64,000 bases of DNA, taken from contig JAKSZP010012174.1 of NCBI GenBank assembly GCA_022478985.1, forward strand, positions 1 to 64,000. The letters run 5' to 3'. Both the position numbers and the translations under genes were made by a program. The DNA comes from Massospora cicadina. Its lineage: Eukaryota > Entomophthoromycota > Entomophthoromycetes > Entomophthorales > Entomophthoraceae. Below, piece after piece: positions 10,780 through 22,480 of the stretch. The notes under the pieces are model-generated. The model was given only the letters and a program-made list of their open reading frames with translations. It had not been told where the DNA came from and did not search any database. Position 1 is the first letter of the stretch. Each line of letters begins with the position of its first letter.

Positions 10780-13700
10780 AATGTAGCAACAAGAAGCACC
10801 CCAGAGAATCGATGCTATCTCTTGTTGCCAGCGGGAACGCCACTTATGGGGATGGGGAGGGAACGTGTGAAGGGGCCATAGCCACAATTGAACACGTGTG
10901 AAGAAAGAGGTCTGATTTAATGAACCAAACTGGGAACCATGAGGAGATCAGCTGTCAGCGGCGTGGTGGGAGGTATCCAAACATTCATGCTTTAAAGTGG
11001 TCCACCAAGTGAGACCGGAATCTGTGGACAGCTTATGGGAGGGTGGGGGTGGAGCCTGCGATGGCGTCCAAGACAATCGTATGGATAGTCCACATGGCGA
11101 TTGCAACCACCAGAGCATGGAGGGAGGGTGGGAGGGGGAGGCTATTTATAGGGCAAACATGTCTTTTGACAGACTGAAGGGATTTGTTTGATCCTGGCCC
11201 AAAAGACGTTGAACTTCGCGCCATATCACTTTAGAGGTAAGACACTTCTCCAGGCGGTGGAACAGCGTTCCTTACTGGCCACACACGACGCAGGATGAGT
11301 GTAAATCATCAGAGCGCTCATCCATATGGTACACCCGCCTCAGGCAGCGCCACACTTGGGAACGGATTTGAGGCTGCAACAGAGGATGGTGTGCGTATTT
11401 CCAGATAGTTTTTTGGGTCTCAATGGAGTAAGGGATGTCCATCATGTCCAGGTAGTCCACCCTGGATAGGACATGGGGCCGTGTGGGGATCACGCCATCA
11501 TGGATGGGTAGCCCCTGTACCTCTTGTGTGAACTGAGGTGAGGGGCGGCCTCTTCAGGTTGTATGTCCGCTAAAATAGATTCTCCACTCAGCGCTCCGCA
11601 TAGAGAGGAGGATTCGTTTGTAGTGGGTTTTGGTACCGTGAGGGCCTGTGGCCGATGGGTGTGAAGCCAGGTATTTCATCAAAGAGTGGGGGTTCGATAG
11701 ATTGTTGAGGCCCAAGGCGCGGGAGAAGTTAAAGTGGGCCGCGCGGGACCAGTGTTGGGAGGGGAGTGTAGGAGCGGTGACAGCCACAATCCAGGTGCCC
11801 AGGATCTTGGTATCATGGGCTTTGAAGTCAAGCAGGCCCATGCCTCCATGATGATGAGGGCCAAACATGACCTCTAGCCGTACTGGTGGTGGACAGCCTG
11901 ACCAAAGCCATCCTTGCAGCAGGGCATACAGGGATTTGAAAAAGCTTGGGGAGAAGGGGATGGCGTGGGCTCCAAACCAGACTTTAGGAGGAGCATAAAG
12001 TTGGCTAAAACAACCCTGCCAGTAAGGGAAGTAGGGTGGGCTATGAGAGAGGCGATTCGCTTCATCACGTTGTCTAAAATATGACTCTCCATTACTGCTG
12101 ATGCGTATCCGCCTGCCTCCATACACACGCCCAGATGGCGGACCAGCCCTAAGGTAGGGCGTGGCACAAGGGGAGCACCAGTGGGGCGGTGTGGGGTGAG
12201 CTGGGAGGGCGAGCGCATGTGTGAGCAGATGGGCCAGGCTGGGCGCGGGTTGCAGGGGCCCAGCAGGTTTGATACTGACCAGGGAGGATAATTTCGGTTT
12301 TGGAGGCGTTCAGTCAGTGTTAGTTACCCGGGAATACTCCTGGATGAGAGCTTCAAGTGAGTGTGCATCTTTATAATTAGACACCCCAACCACACAGTCA
12401 TCTGCAAACGCCATCATCTTGACCGGGGCTTGGCCTGGCACATGGACCCCGGTGAGTTGGGCATTTGCGTTTCAAAGTAGTGGGTCAAGGCTGAATATGT
12501 ATAAGAGTGGTCTAAGGGGGTCCCCTTGTTGCAAGCCCCTTTGAGGGCGGACTACTTCCGTTAGGAAGCCAGGGCCACATACTGCCATTGTTACAGATTC
12601 CGTGAGCAGCATCATCCAGTTGATGAAGCGAGGGGGTAAGCGGAATTGATGGAGGCAGACCCTGAGGTATTTCCAGTTTACTCTATCATAGGCCTTCTGT
12701 TGGTCCAAGAATACAAGTGCCCCAGAGGCTGTAGACTGGCACACGTTGGCCATAGTGTGCACGTTGTCCCAAATCGACCTTCTGGGTATGAAACCGAATT
12801 GTTCTGGGGAGATGGTGGCAGATGCTACAATCCCTAAACGGTTAGCCATGATTTTTGTTAAAATTTTTGTATCCATGTTAGTTAAAGAAAGGGCGCCAGT
12901 TGGCTAAGTCTAGCTTGTCCCCCTTCTTGAAGAGTGTGAAATTGAAGGCCTCTTGTCCTCCTGGCAGGAGGCGCGTATCAGAAGGCTCTGGTTAAGTGAG
13001 GCCAGCAGTAGTGGGGATATATATTTGAAGTACTTTTTATAGAATTCATATTGAATGCCATCCAGGCCTAGGCATTTTCAGTTTGGTGCACCACAAATGG
13101 CTGTCCATAATTCGTTTGGAGTAATCAAATACATTATTTCTGGGTATCAGAAAATGGTGCAGATGTGGGCTCAGTCGAGAAATTCCACCACTTTGGCTTG
13201 CTGAATTGTATTGGATCAGTACAACTCAAAGTAATACTTTTATGTATGATTGCCACATCGCTGCTGTATCCGCAATGAAATCTTCCGATCTTTGCACCTG
13301 TGTGCAGGCCACGCTCTGGCATGGTGCGAACATTTTTTTAAAAAAATATGCGGTGCACTCGTCACCTTTTGTGATCCATTTGGCCCTGTACTGAACACAA
13401 ACCCAATGTTTGTGTTGCCTTTCAAACGCGTTGAGGTGGGCGGCTGCTTCCACCCACTTCCGGCCCCATGCAGAGCTGTATCCTGTAGCTGGGATGTTGG
13501 ACTCTAGGTGTGCCAACTCTGCCAGATTGCGCGGGATGATAGCTGATGTGGCTCATGAGCATCTGGAGGAGAGGTGGCGAGAGTAGCGGATGTTATCTTC
13601 TTTGAAAGTTGCCCATGTGGAAATGGGGTCCACACAAAATGGTGCAACAAACTCTTTGCCAAAGTTGCTGATTCCACCCACATGGAAAATCCTGGTGACT

Positions 13701-14463
13701 TGAGCTTGGGGGGCGGATTTTGCACCAATGTGGGGCCTTAGCAGCTGTGACAGGTAGGTGGTAGGTTATCAAGACCAGTCGATGGTCAGAGAATTCCATT
13801 TTTGTTGTTTTAAAGTGGGATATGTGGGGTTGGAATTTCGCTGGCATAAGGATAAGGTTGATGCGGGACATGGACCTTAATTGGCCGTTGTGGATGTGGG
13901 GGCGCGTCATGTTCTCAGGCAGCGGGGCTTGCCATGGCAGCGCATCCATTAACCCAAGGGTGGCCTTTAGAACGTGAAGTTCAACATGGCCCTGGGGGGC
14001 GTGGGAGGAGGAAGGCCACCAGTCAGTTGGAGTGTTTAGCCAAAAGTTCATGTCGCCAACTACAAAAGGGTCTGAGGGGTAGCGGGAGGGATTTAACTGA
14101 TGAGAAAAATTCCCAATGCTCTCATACACCGTTTGGGGCATAGATGTTGATGATAGCGTGTACCATGTCAGCCCACAAGAAAGTGACAACGAGGACTCAG
14201 CTATTGAGGAAAGTATCTGACAATAAAAATTTGTCAAGATTAAATTTCTGAATTAGCACCCCACAGTGCTCTGACCAAAAGGATAGGGATGGGAGGAGTA
14301 TTGTTTTCCAAGCCTCCTCGGAACCTCATGGGCAGTGGGACTCCTGGATGGCCAGGATATCCATGGGTAAATTTTGTTGTAAAAAACTCAGTTTCCTTGC
14401 CTGGGATGGTGAAGCCTTGAGTCCGGCGATATTCAACGTCCCTAAAGTGAAGGTTTCCCCCAT
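10780..14463 (-). pseudogene. LINE2a ORF2: endonuclease and reverse transcriptase (broken)
   Basis: ATG at 14463 opens an endonuclease (GTLNIAG motif, an IQESHC motif, FSDHRLV). The reverse-transcriptase region has DTKILTKIMANRLG, EQFGFIPRRS, QQGDPLRPLLY and MMAFADDC (near 12400; FADD intact). The C-terminal zinc motif begins SSCVVCGQ near 11280. Similar to LINE2b ORF2, but frames change around 14240, 13590, 13130, 12470 and 11560. The ORF2 protein nicks the target and primes reverse transcription there. Confidence 0.85.
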
Positions 14464-14464
14464 T

Positions 14465-15885
14465 GCACCTTAGGTGTGAGGGGGGTGGGCACCCGGGCCC
14501 ACTAGCCTCCTCTAGATCCCCATGGGCCTTCACGGCAGCGCAGGTGTTTGCAGCAACACTATCGGTGGTTTTGTTAATTTTAGCAGAAAGGTTCATGTTG
14601 GCTTTTGCCTTCGCTTTTTGTTTCCCCAACGTCGGACAGATTTTTTGTGGTGTGGATGAGTTCAGTGCAACGTTGAGCAGGTCAAAATTTTTTTTTCAAT
14701 TGAAATGTGCCCCAAGTCAGTTTCAACTGGAGCTTGGGTACAACGATTGGGTGAGATTGAGTCCCCCATCAGAAACTCAGATTGAGTGCCTAATTGGCAT
14801 GGGCTTCCCAATCTGATTGGTAGATGGATTCCCAATTTGCTTCCACCTTGAAGGTTCAATGTCCTCCTGGTGTTGGGAGTGTGGGATAGTGGTGGTGACT
14901 TTGGCCGCTTCCTTGGCTGTGGCCCTGTGGGCCTGCTCGGCCTTCTTCCGCTCTTACAGGGAAATAGGCTTTACCAGTAGGTAGCAACCTTGTGCTCCCC
15001 ATGGGAAGGCCTCTTTGGTGCTTATGGTTGGTTCATAGTGCGCCTTTCCGCTGGCCATGGCTGCTGAGGGGTGCTCTTGGAATGTGACGCCCTCCTTGGT
15101 GGGGCATGCATGTGCCTTATGGCCAAACGCGTCACAGTGGGTGCAGATGGGGGGCGCGCTGTCCACGGTTACCTGGAAAGGGTGGGTGGTATGCCCTTCA
15201 ATATTAATAAAAGTGGAGTGCGGGATCTGGGTTAGGTCCTTTGCGATCTCCTCAGTTGGGGTCAGAACTGCGATGGCTTTGCCAGTGCACAGGTGTGGCA
15301 TCAGCATAAAGCGTTGCATTTTAAGAAATGTATTTCACTGTAGATGGCGAGACCATCTTTCAGGTTTCGCTCCAAAATGTCACGTTTTACCGTAGTAGGC
15401 AAAAAAATTCAAATGTGAGGAAAATTTGATTGGATTTTGTCCATCTAGTGCGTTTTGTTCTGATGACCCGTTGCCCTTCAGGGAGGTCAATCACTATGCG
15501 CGCCGCAGCAGCCTTATCTGCTGCCTCTTTGTTTTTGAAACCTAGGTCCAGCCAACTGCATGACATGGAGTGAGGTGTGACATACACCGCAGTTGGGAAA
15601 AAAGTGTGCACATCCCCACAAAATTTTTCCCATAAAGCCGTTTGTTGGATGTCCAGAAACACGCGGACTCTGTATTCCACCGATGAAAGTGGCTGGGAGT
15701 GTGGCATATTGATGTACTGGTTGCATCATGCTTGCCCAGTGAGGATTTCCGTGGAAATAGTGACCGCCAGTTTTTTAAAAAAAAATTTCTATTCCGCCAG
15801 TTTCTCTGGGGAGTTTTCAAACGTTTGAGGCCGCGGGCCTCCCACTTGCTCCTCTTACCTTACTTGCCCAGCTGCTCCCTGACAT
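14465..15885 (-). pseudogene. LINE2a ORF1: RNA-binding CCHC protein (broken)
   Basis: The best start is ATG 15885 (MSGSSWASKV), aligned with the LINE1 ORF1 start. A nearby stop at about codon 22 shows decay. Later fragments: 15707-15387 (PLSSVEYRVRVFLD, ALWEKFCGDV), 15319-14954 with a complete zinc knuckle CTHCDAFGHKAHAC, and 14629 onward. The reading frame reaches the ORF2 ATG, and a TAAGGTGCAATG arrangement is seen in this copy. ORF1 coats element RNA. Confidence 0.82.
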
Positions 15886-15980
15886 GGGCGCAGACTAATC
15901 TCCTCTATGAGATTATCAAACTAGATTCAGACTTGAATTAAATGGGTTGCAAAAGTGATTGCAATGAGAGAGAAAAATTT

Positions 15981-15992
15981 AACATTATATTA
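15981..15992. repeat. LINE2a target-site duplication, right
   Basis: AACATTATATTA, identical to 10701-10712. Confidence 0.88.
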
Positions 15993-17562
15993 TCTACATC
16001 CGCCATAACTGCAATTGTTGGCAATCTCAATAAACAATTAACATTCTGGTGTTTTACTCCAGGTTGATGAAGAAATTCGAAATTGTATGCTTGCAATTTA
16101 AGAGCCCATCGGGCCAGGCGCCCTTCCAGTTCTTTCAAATTTTGTAACCAGTGTGGTGAGGCATGATCCGTTACAGCTTTGAATCTCACTCCATGCATAT
16201 ACACCCTGAATTACTTATAGGCGTAGATCACTGCTAAGCACTACCACTCAGTCATGGTATAATTGCGCTCATGGCTGTTCAAGCTATGACTGCAATATGC
16301 TATGGGGTGTTCCTCTCCTTCCTCATCTTTTTGGGATAGGTCTGATCCTACATCTGAAAGGGATGCATCCATCTGATAATGAACTCTTTCTCAAAATTAG
16401 GATAGCGTAACACTGGCGCGCTGGTCAGTACCATTTGAAGTATATCAAAAGCGTGTTGCTGTCATTCCATCCATTCAAAAGTGGTATCTTTCCTTAATAA
16501 CTTGAATAGTGGGCCCACAATACAGCTGAAGTTAGGGATGAAGCGCCAGTAAAAGCCAACCATTCCAAAAAGACCTGTATATCCCACTTGCTGTTGGGTA
16601 GAGTCATTTTTCAAATGGCTTCCACTTTGGCTGTTGAGATCTCAGTCCTATGGCATCAACCACAAATCTCAGGTACTCCAGCTGGTCCTTAAAGAAGTGA
16701 CATTTCTGGGGTTTGATCTTGATGTTGGTCTCAGCGAGCTGGCAGAATATAGCTTCTAAATGGCCAAGGTGTTTGGAGAAGGTTTGGGAGAAAACACTAA
16801 TATTGTCAAGGTATACAAGGACACATGACAGTTCTAGGTCCCCAAGAATAGTGTTTATTGACCTTTGGAACGTAGCTGGGGCATTACACAGCCCTTGTGG
16901 CATCCGGGCTTATTGGAAAAGACCTTTGGATGTGATTACAGCGCACTTCTCCTTCTCCACAAGTGGCAACTCAATTTGCCAGTAGCCTGAGATCAGGTCC
17001 ATAGCTGAGAAGAAACGGGCTCCCCAAAGCCTATCTAAAGCATCATCAATCCATGGTAAGGGATAGGAGTCCTTTTTAGTGATGCTGTTGAGCTTCCGGT
17101 GGTCTATTACTACCCAGTTGGCGCCATCCTTCTTTTTTATATAAGAACAGGAGAAGCCCATGGACTCTTCAATGGTTCAAGCATCCCTTGGCTAATAGCT
17201 TGTCGATTTCCTCAGTCACTACTTCTTCTGCCACCCTTGATTGGCAGATGGCCTTGACCTGATGGGAGGATGATCTCCTGTGTCCAGCTTAAAAAACACC
17301 CCTGCGCACATCCTAAATCAGGGTCGTTGACAGCGAAAATCTCTTTATATTTTTGAAATAAGGCAATTGCCCTATCCTTTTGTGATTCTGACAGCCTCAT
17401 TAATTTATCACGTGAAGCAACTTCCATTACACTAAGCTGAGGTGTGAACGGCAGACCAAATTCCTCTAGTGACCCAAAGTCATGAATTGAATGAACCTCC
17501 TCAATAGGGATTAAGTGTAAATATGCCACTATTTGGTGGCAGCGGATCTGCAGTGGAACCAT
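15993..17562 (-). pseudogene. Gypsy-1 reverse transcriptase and RNase H (broken)
   Basis: Reverse-transcriptase motifs run 17161-16604: KKKDGANWVVIDHRKLN, FSAMDLISGYWQIEL, MPQGLCNAPATFQ, then VYLDNISVF at about 16830, where the second catalytic Asp of YxDD is Asn. RNase H follows to 15993 (TDHASPHWLQNL, then a GVKHQNVN motif at its end), cut by LINE2a. The region 17562-17212 is the linker before the palm. Several stops lie between fragments. Confidence 0.88.
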
Positions 17563-18250
17563 TTATAGATTTGTGAGCAAAACTTTGGTCTCCCCCTGCC
17601 CTGGTAAAATAATACCTGAAGCCACGTGGGGCTCAAGCCGTGATTGCTGATATGGCCCAATAACCTCCTCATAGAGTCCGTTTGGAATTTCAATGACTAA
17701 GTCAATGTTCACTATAACTTGATGCCTTAAAGAGATAGATATAGGTTTGGCAGCTCTGAGCGGCAACCCTTGATATTCATATATCTGGTGAGGAAGGGCT
17801 CAGGTTTTGCCCTTTAACCAACGGTAGTGCACTGGAATGACTCCGTCGCTATAAGCTAGATTAATATTCCCCATATGCACTGGGTCATTTGGTACTCCTC
17901 TAGAGGTAAAGTAGATTGGAATTCACTGACCCAATATTTCAAAAGTCTCATTTGTCATATCAATAACAGCCCCATATTGTCGCAAGAAGGCAGTTCCAAT
18001 TAACAGATCATAATTACTATTTGGTAACACTATAGCTGGAGCTACTCTGACATTAGAGCCAAACCTCAGAGGAAGGGCACTGTATGCACCCTCAGAGACC
18101 ATATTTTCCACTCCAGCAGTGCCATATACCATTCAGTGTTCCACATCCGGTTTTAATGCTAACCTGGCCACCAATTTGGTGGAGACTATCTTGACAGGTT
18201 TACCAGTATCTATGATGACACGGATTCAGGTCTTAGCTACAACCAGGTCA
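17563..18250 (-). pseudogene. Gypsy-1 aspartic protease and linker (broken)
   Basis: The catalytic motif IDTGKPVKIVS lies at about 18215 and is intact. A conserved IGTAFLRQYGAVID segment lies downstream (18132-17923). A stop codon separates the two. The linker at 17766-17563 is shared with Gypsy-2 and Gypsy-3. The protease would cleave the polyprotein. Confidence 0.82.
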
Positions 18251-18429
18251 CAGTAAGTACATTCAGAGTACAATTCATCTTGACTGTTGATAACATGGAC
18301 ATCAAAAGGATCCTTGTTTCCAAGGAAACATGCAATCCCCTCACCAATTCTGGGGTACTGTTTTATAATAGTTTGGACTGGAAGGGCGATGCTTACTGCT
18401 TGTAAGAAAGGTGCATCTGAGGAAGGGTC

Positions 18430-19772
18430 TAACTTTTTGGGGTTACTTGGTCAAACATTTGGCAAGCGTACGGCTTGACCTGCATCTGAGCCCCCCTTTC
18501 CCCCATAGCTGTTGACTGTATTTGTGTCAAAACATTCACACCTCCAACAGGCGGCTGATATAATACTGACTCATTGTGTAAGAAAACTTCTTCTGAATAT
18601 TCAAATTTGGGTTCAGGTGGGACATTTGGGTTTGGTATAGCGGAGATAGAGAGTCCCTTCACTACTCTTCTCTGACTTTTCCCTTGCCATACTGTTCTGG
18701 CTGTATGCAAGAGAACAGTTGAGTAGGGCACCATCATGCCAGATGCCCTTGTCGACTGCATTTGAAACAGCTGACCTCATAGGGCCCACATCCTTGATTA
18801 ATGCAATACCATTCATGACGAAGGTTGGGCTGGAATTAATTAGCATAAACAGATCTAGTGCGATAGTGGACCCAAGGATGATAAGCAGTTATGGGGTGGA
18901 TGTTTAACTACTGAGAATAGATTGGTGAAATTTGAACTGGACTGATAGGGTTCCCCAAATATGATGGTTCAGCAGTCATAGCAGTAGGAAACCAATCAGT
19001 ATTAGGTGGAGGGATGTTTGCTGATATGCGGTGCAAGAACTGAACAAGTTTAAGCAAAGGTACATCCTCATCCAACAGAGTGGCCATTACATTGTTTAGC
19101 TCACGTTACAGCTTTACAGCAGAAGTCATTGAAATACAAACATAGCATTGGATAAAACTCCGGCCCCAATTAACACGTGAGCTTCTGCCATAAAGCGCGC
19201 AGCAAAAGCAGTGAGAGTTTCATCCTGCTTAAACTTGATGGTCAAAAATTTAACCTTCCGCTGGGACATCTTTGCAGTTCCACCAAACAACCACAGCACT
19301 GTATTTTTGACTTCTTGGTATGTAATAAAACTGCCAGAAAGGTAACAGAAGACTTGATCAGCACTTATGACGTCCAAGGTAGAAATCAACAGTTTTACTC
19401 TCTGTTGATCCAAGACACCTTCAGTTGCAATTTCAAATTGCTTAAAGAACCCAGGAATATTCCCTTATCGATTGAATGAAGCAGCTTACTACAGCAAACC
19501 TCCTGGAGCAGCTCATCTTGTCTTCTAAGCACAGCATCCAACGCCAGTTTTAGCTCCACATAGGCAAATGACCCAGAGAGTTGGGTAGGATATTTATCAA
19601 AACAACATCGATGCAACATTGCTGACAACTGTGTTTTTATCATTGATTTTTTCAATGGGCCCCCTGTAGTGAGCACCACTTTTATAAAGTTTGCAATATC
19701 CAAGAGATACGCTGCCAGATTTTCATAGGGTTCAACCCAATGAGCAAGTAGGAACAACAATATGACAATCAT
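18430..19772 (-). pseudogene. Gypsy-1 Gag (broken)
   Basis: Fragments 19772-19395 and 19413-19126 show a retrotransposon Gag core (DETLTAFAARF near 19210). A zinc knuckle lies at about 18729-18773 (CFKCSRQGHLA, then a stop, then WC), so the C-x2-C-x4-H-x4-C pattern is interrupted by TGA. Gag forms the capsid and binds RNA. Confidence 0.8.
19661..19678 (-). promoter_or_regulatory. Gypsy-1 primer-binding site
   Basis: On the element strand TGGTGCTCACTACAGGGG begins just after the 5' LTR. It begins with TGG, complementary to a tRNA 3' CCA. The identical sequence occurs in Gypsy-2. Confidence 0.85.
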
Positions 19773-20174
19773 TGCCCTTGGAACACAAAATAAACTTACA
19801 AATAAATATGGAGCACTAGCTCCCGCTACTTCTTTATTTAATATACTTAATATCGCGGCTTCTTCTAATTCCGCTGACTTTCAACTACTTAACAACAACT
19901 TCCTTGAACATCTATTCTCGCCTATATGGTAATGACTTTGGATGCTACGGCTTTTATGGCTTAGTAAGTTAATTCGCCATATCTTATTGGCTCCATCAAT
20001 TCTTCATTTGTTAAGTTCACAATCGCCTAATTTGAGGCGATTTCCCAATAACCCAATATCACCTTATGTTAAGGGCGCTCAATTAAAAAGATGTCTATAG
20101 TAAACTCAACGGATTCGATCCATTCCGCCATCACAACTGAGGGCATATTGTCCAGTCATATCAGAATCACGACA
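19680..20174 (-). repeat. Gypsy-1 5' LTR
   Basis: 495 bp, matching 8983-9477. The inner end has one changed base (TTTTATAAA for TGTTATAAA). Confidence 0.93.
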
Positions 20175-20179
20175 GTGTC
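20175..20179. repeat. Gypsy-1 target-site duplication, right
   Basis: GTGTC, matching 8978-8982. Confidence 0.85.
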
Positions 20180-22305
20180 AAAAAGTTAACCAGATGGATT
20201 CATCTAGATAATATCATAATTAGGGGTATCAGTTAGTCAGGTGTGATTGCCGGCTAATTGCCTAGTTTAATATTACTTAATGTTATAGAAGATTAATTGT
20301 TTTAGGTTCAGTGGAAACCATTTTAGTGCTGACTGCAAAATTGTATGTGGTTGTGGGAATTCCCTGTGGAAAGCAGATTTACGTTTACAACCATCTGATA
20401 AAGGCTTCGCTGACTCAAATCTAATTTTGGCGGAATCTTATCCTGACGCCAACTGTCATGGAAGATGAGTGTGGGATTTAATGTTAGAAAGCCAAAGTAT
20501 TCATTATCAGTTTTCTGATTATAATTTGCTGTTTAATTCAGAGTACTGGCGACTTATGCTGATGATACTTAAAGTATATATTATAATAGTAATTTATATA
20601 AAACCGACTGGTGACTTTTGCAAAGGAGTAATTGACTAGTTTCAGTGATTGAGATGAGAGGAATAGGAGGGAATCGCTACCATGGATTAATGTAATTGGT
20701 TAAGTTCTGGCCTGGATGGCCAAGGGGTTTTTATAAGCGCATTATCCTAGAGTATAATTAGTCTTCCTTCCCTCCAAATAAAGATCTCTCTTTCGCCCAC
20801 TTACTATTTATTTGAAGTAGCAAGAGCCACTAAAGTGGATAGGATTGGGACTGGAGCACCCCAAAGCAGATGTGGGGTGATGCGCCTGGAGTGGCTGATG
20901 CTGCCAGCTCCCATACCTCAGCTCTATGAGGAACCAACAAGAACCTGGTCAACTGGCCACCAATGATGATGTGCTTCTGGCCATCTGCCTTGAGGGTGGT
21001 GCAGCGCGGGAGTGCCATAGCCACTCAGGATGGGGGATGGAATTGCTGGAACACCCAAGGTAGGTTGGTGATTGGTCATGAGGGTGGCGCAGCACAGAAG
21101 TGCCATGGCTGTCAAGGATGGGGATGAACTCGCTGGGCACACCCAAGAGGGACCATGGAGCTATGGAGAAGTCATTGGTCTGCTGTGTTGGTGGTTGGGA
21201 CGAGGACTTGTAAGGGGTTGGTATGCCTATGAAGGCTGTCAGAATGTTAATCAGATGGAATCCTCTAATGATTTAACATTATTTGGGATGAAATGGCCAA
21301 TCCCAGAAGAATGGCTCATTGACTGAATTTCGTTGTACTTAATATGATTGCTGTTTAATTGATCCCCAATTTGGGTGATCCAAAATTAGTATTCTGCTTA
21401 GTCTGTAAGAAGTTCAAGTAGGGCCAATCAGTGGCCCTAAATTAGTATAATGATCACCAGCAACTAACAGCCAAGGATGATCCAATTGGTATCAGTCAGC
21501 AGAATAAGTGTTCAACGCCAACTGCCATTTATGGACTGCTGTGGGAATTTTTGGCGGAAAGCCATTGTATTCAATTTTGTTATCCATCTATGATTTTAAG
21601 CCTTTTACTAAAAATTCGATTTCAAAGATCTAACAATTATGAGTTCAAGGCATCTGAGGTTGTTTCTGACGTTTCATGTATTATAACAATTAATGCCTGA
21701 ATAAGGCGATACCTAACAATTTACTGAGAAAAGTTGAGATGAGATGTTGGCGAGATGCTGAGATATTCCAACTCAAAGCAAGTGACCAAAGATGTTTCCA
21801 GCACATTAATATCAAAATAAAGGTTGAATCCAAATTCAAACATTATTTATATTAATATTTTATATGACTCACCTGCGACTTAGGGCTGAGGATGATCCAA
21901 AACTAATTTGGACATTGGGAAGGATGGAGCAAGAGGGTCAATGCCAGGTTAAGAGAATAGTGCAGTGGAGAAATAAGAAGAGTAGTTGGCTGGAAGTACC
22001 AGTAAAGAGATGATAGGTCAGCGGTGGGCGCAGTAGCCCTGTTGTAAATGGTATAAATACCTGGCGCTTCCTTTTCAATAGATATCTCCCTTTTCCTAAT
22101 CTACCTTTTGTTATAAGTTTATATTTATTCCGTTTGTGGAGTTTAGGCTGGGGGATCCACAAATGGCGTGGGTGACATGCCATGGGGTTAGCCAGCGTTG
22201 ATGGCCCTGTCATCTAAGGTGAAACAGCAAGGGTCAGCCAGTCTTCATACTGGTTGGCCTGGCATACTAGCAGAGCCCACCGTTTGGAAAAGCGATTTTC
22301 CAACA
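20176..22305 (+). repeat. TRIM-like 5' LTR (interrupted)
   Basis: It starts TGTCAAAAAGTTAACC and ends TTTTCCAACA immediately before a primer-binding site. It is interrupted at 21237-22215 by a solo LTR. A TATA-like AGTATAATTAG lies near 20751. Confidence 0.8.
21237..22215 (+). mobile_element. Solo LTR inside the TRIM-like 5' LTR
   Basis: This 979-bp insertion is absent from the partner LTR, where TATGAAGGC runs directly into GAAACATCAAGG. It is flanked by AAGGC (21232-21236) and AAGGT (22216-22220). It begins TGTCAGAATGTTAATCAG, resembling the start of the host LTR, and holds a TATA-like TATAAATACC near 22050. The two LTRs appear to be related families. The right end is CT rather than CA, perhaps mutated. 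Confidence 0.7.
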
Positions 22306-22306
22306 T

Positions 22307-22324
22307 TGGTGCTCACTGCAGATG
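22307..22324 (+). promoter_or_regulatory. TRIM-like primer-binding site
   Basis: TGGTGCTCACTGCAG starts one base after the 5' LTR and differs by one base from the first fifteen of the Gypsy-1 site. Confidence 0.75.
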
Positions 22325-22480
22325 GCTTCGCTGGTGGGCTGCTCAAGTAGTTGGAGGACAGGGTAAGAGGTGGCAAGAGCCACTGCTTCAGACCTGGCGC
22401 TCTTTTATGGGGGCGCTGGGTTATGATTGGCCCATCATTGGGATGGGTCACACTGGAGGAATACCATCTGGTTAAGTGGG

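Larger units (their letters stand above)
10713..15980 (-). mobile_element. LINE2a: full-length LINE inside Gypsy-1
   Basis: This is a 5268-bp minus-strand LINE with a 12-bp target-site duplication, inserted between the RNase H and integrase regions of Gypsy-1. It is very similar to LINE2b (26090-31371) along its whole length and more distantly related to LINE1. It ends with TGTCTGTCCCATGGTCGGCC on the element strand, a variant of the LINE1 tail. Its integrity, compared with LINE3, suggests a later insertion. It must postdate Gypsy-1. Confidence 0.92.
8983..20174 (-). mobile_element. Gypsy-1 LTR retrotransposon with nested LINE
   Basis: This is a minus-strand Gypsy element with 495-bp LTRs at 8983-9477 (3') and 19680-20174 (5'), a GTGTC duplication, and the order gag, protease, reverse transcriptase, RNase H, integrase. 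Without LINE2a and its duplicated target, the element is about 5.91 kb, matching Gypsy-2 (5.93 kb), to which it is closely related. There is no chromodomain after the integrase. The coding region has many stops, and the reverse-transcriptase catalytic motif is YLDN instead of YLDD, so this copy cannot make an active enzyme. Confidence 0.93.

Noticed and set aside
20830..21146. Overlapping Ala/Pro/Ser-rich open frames on the minus strand
   Set aside because: They lie inside the TRIM-like LTR and have counterparts in the other LTR with no conserved frame.
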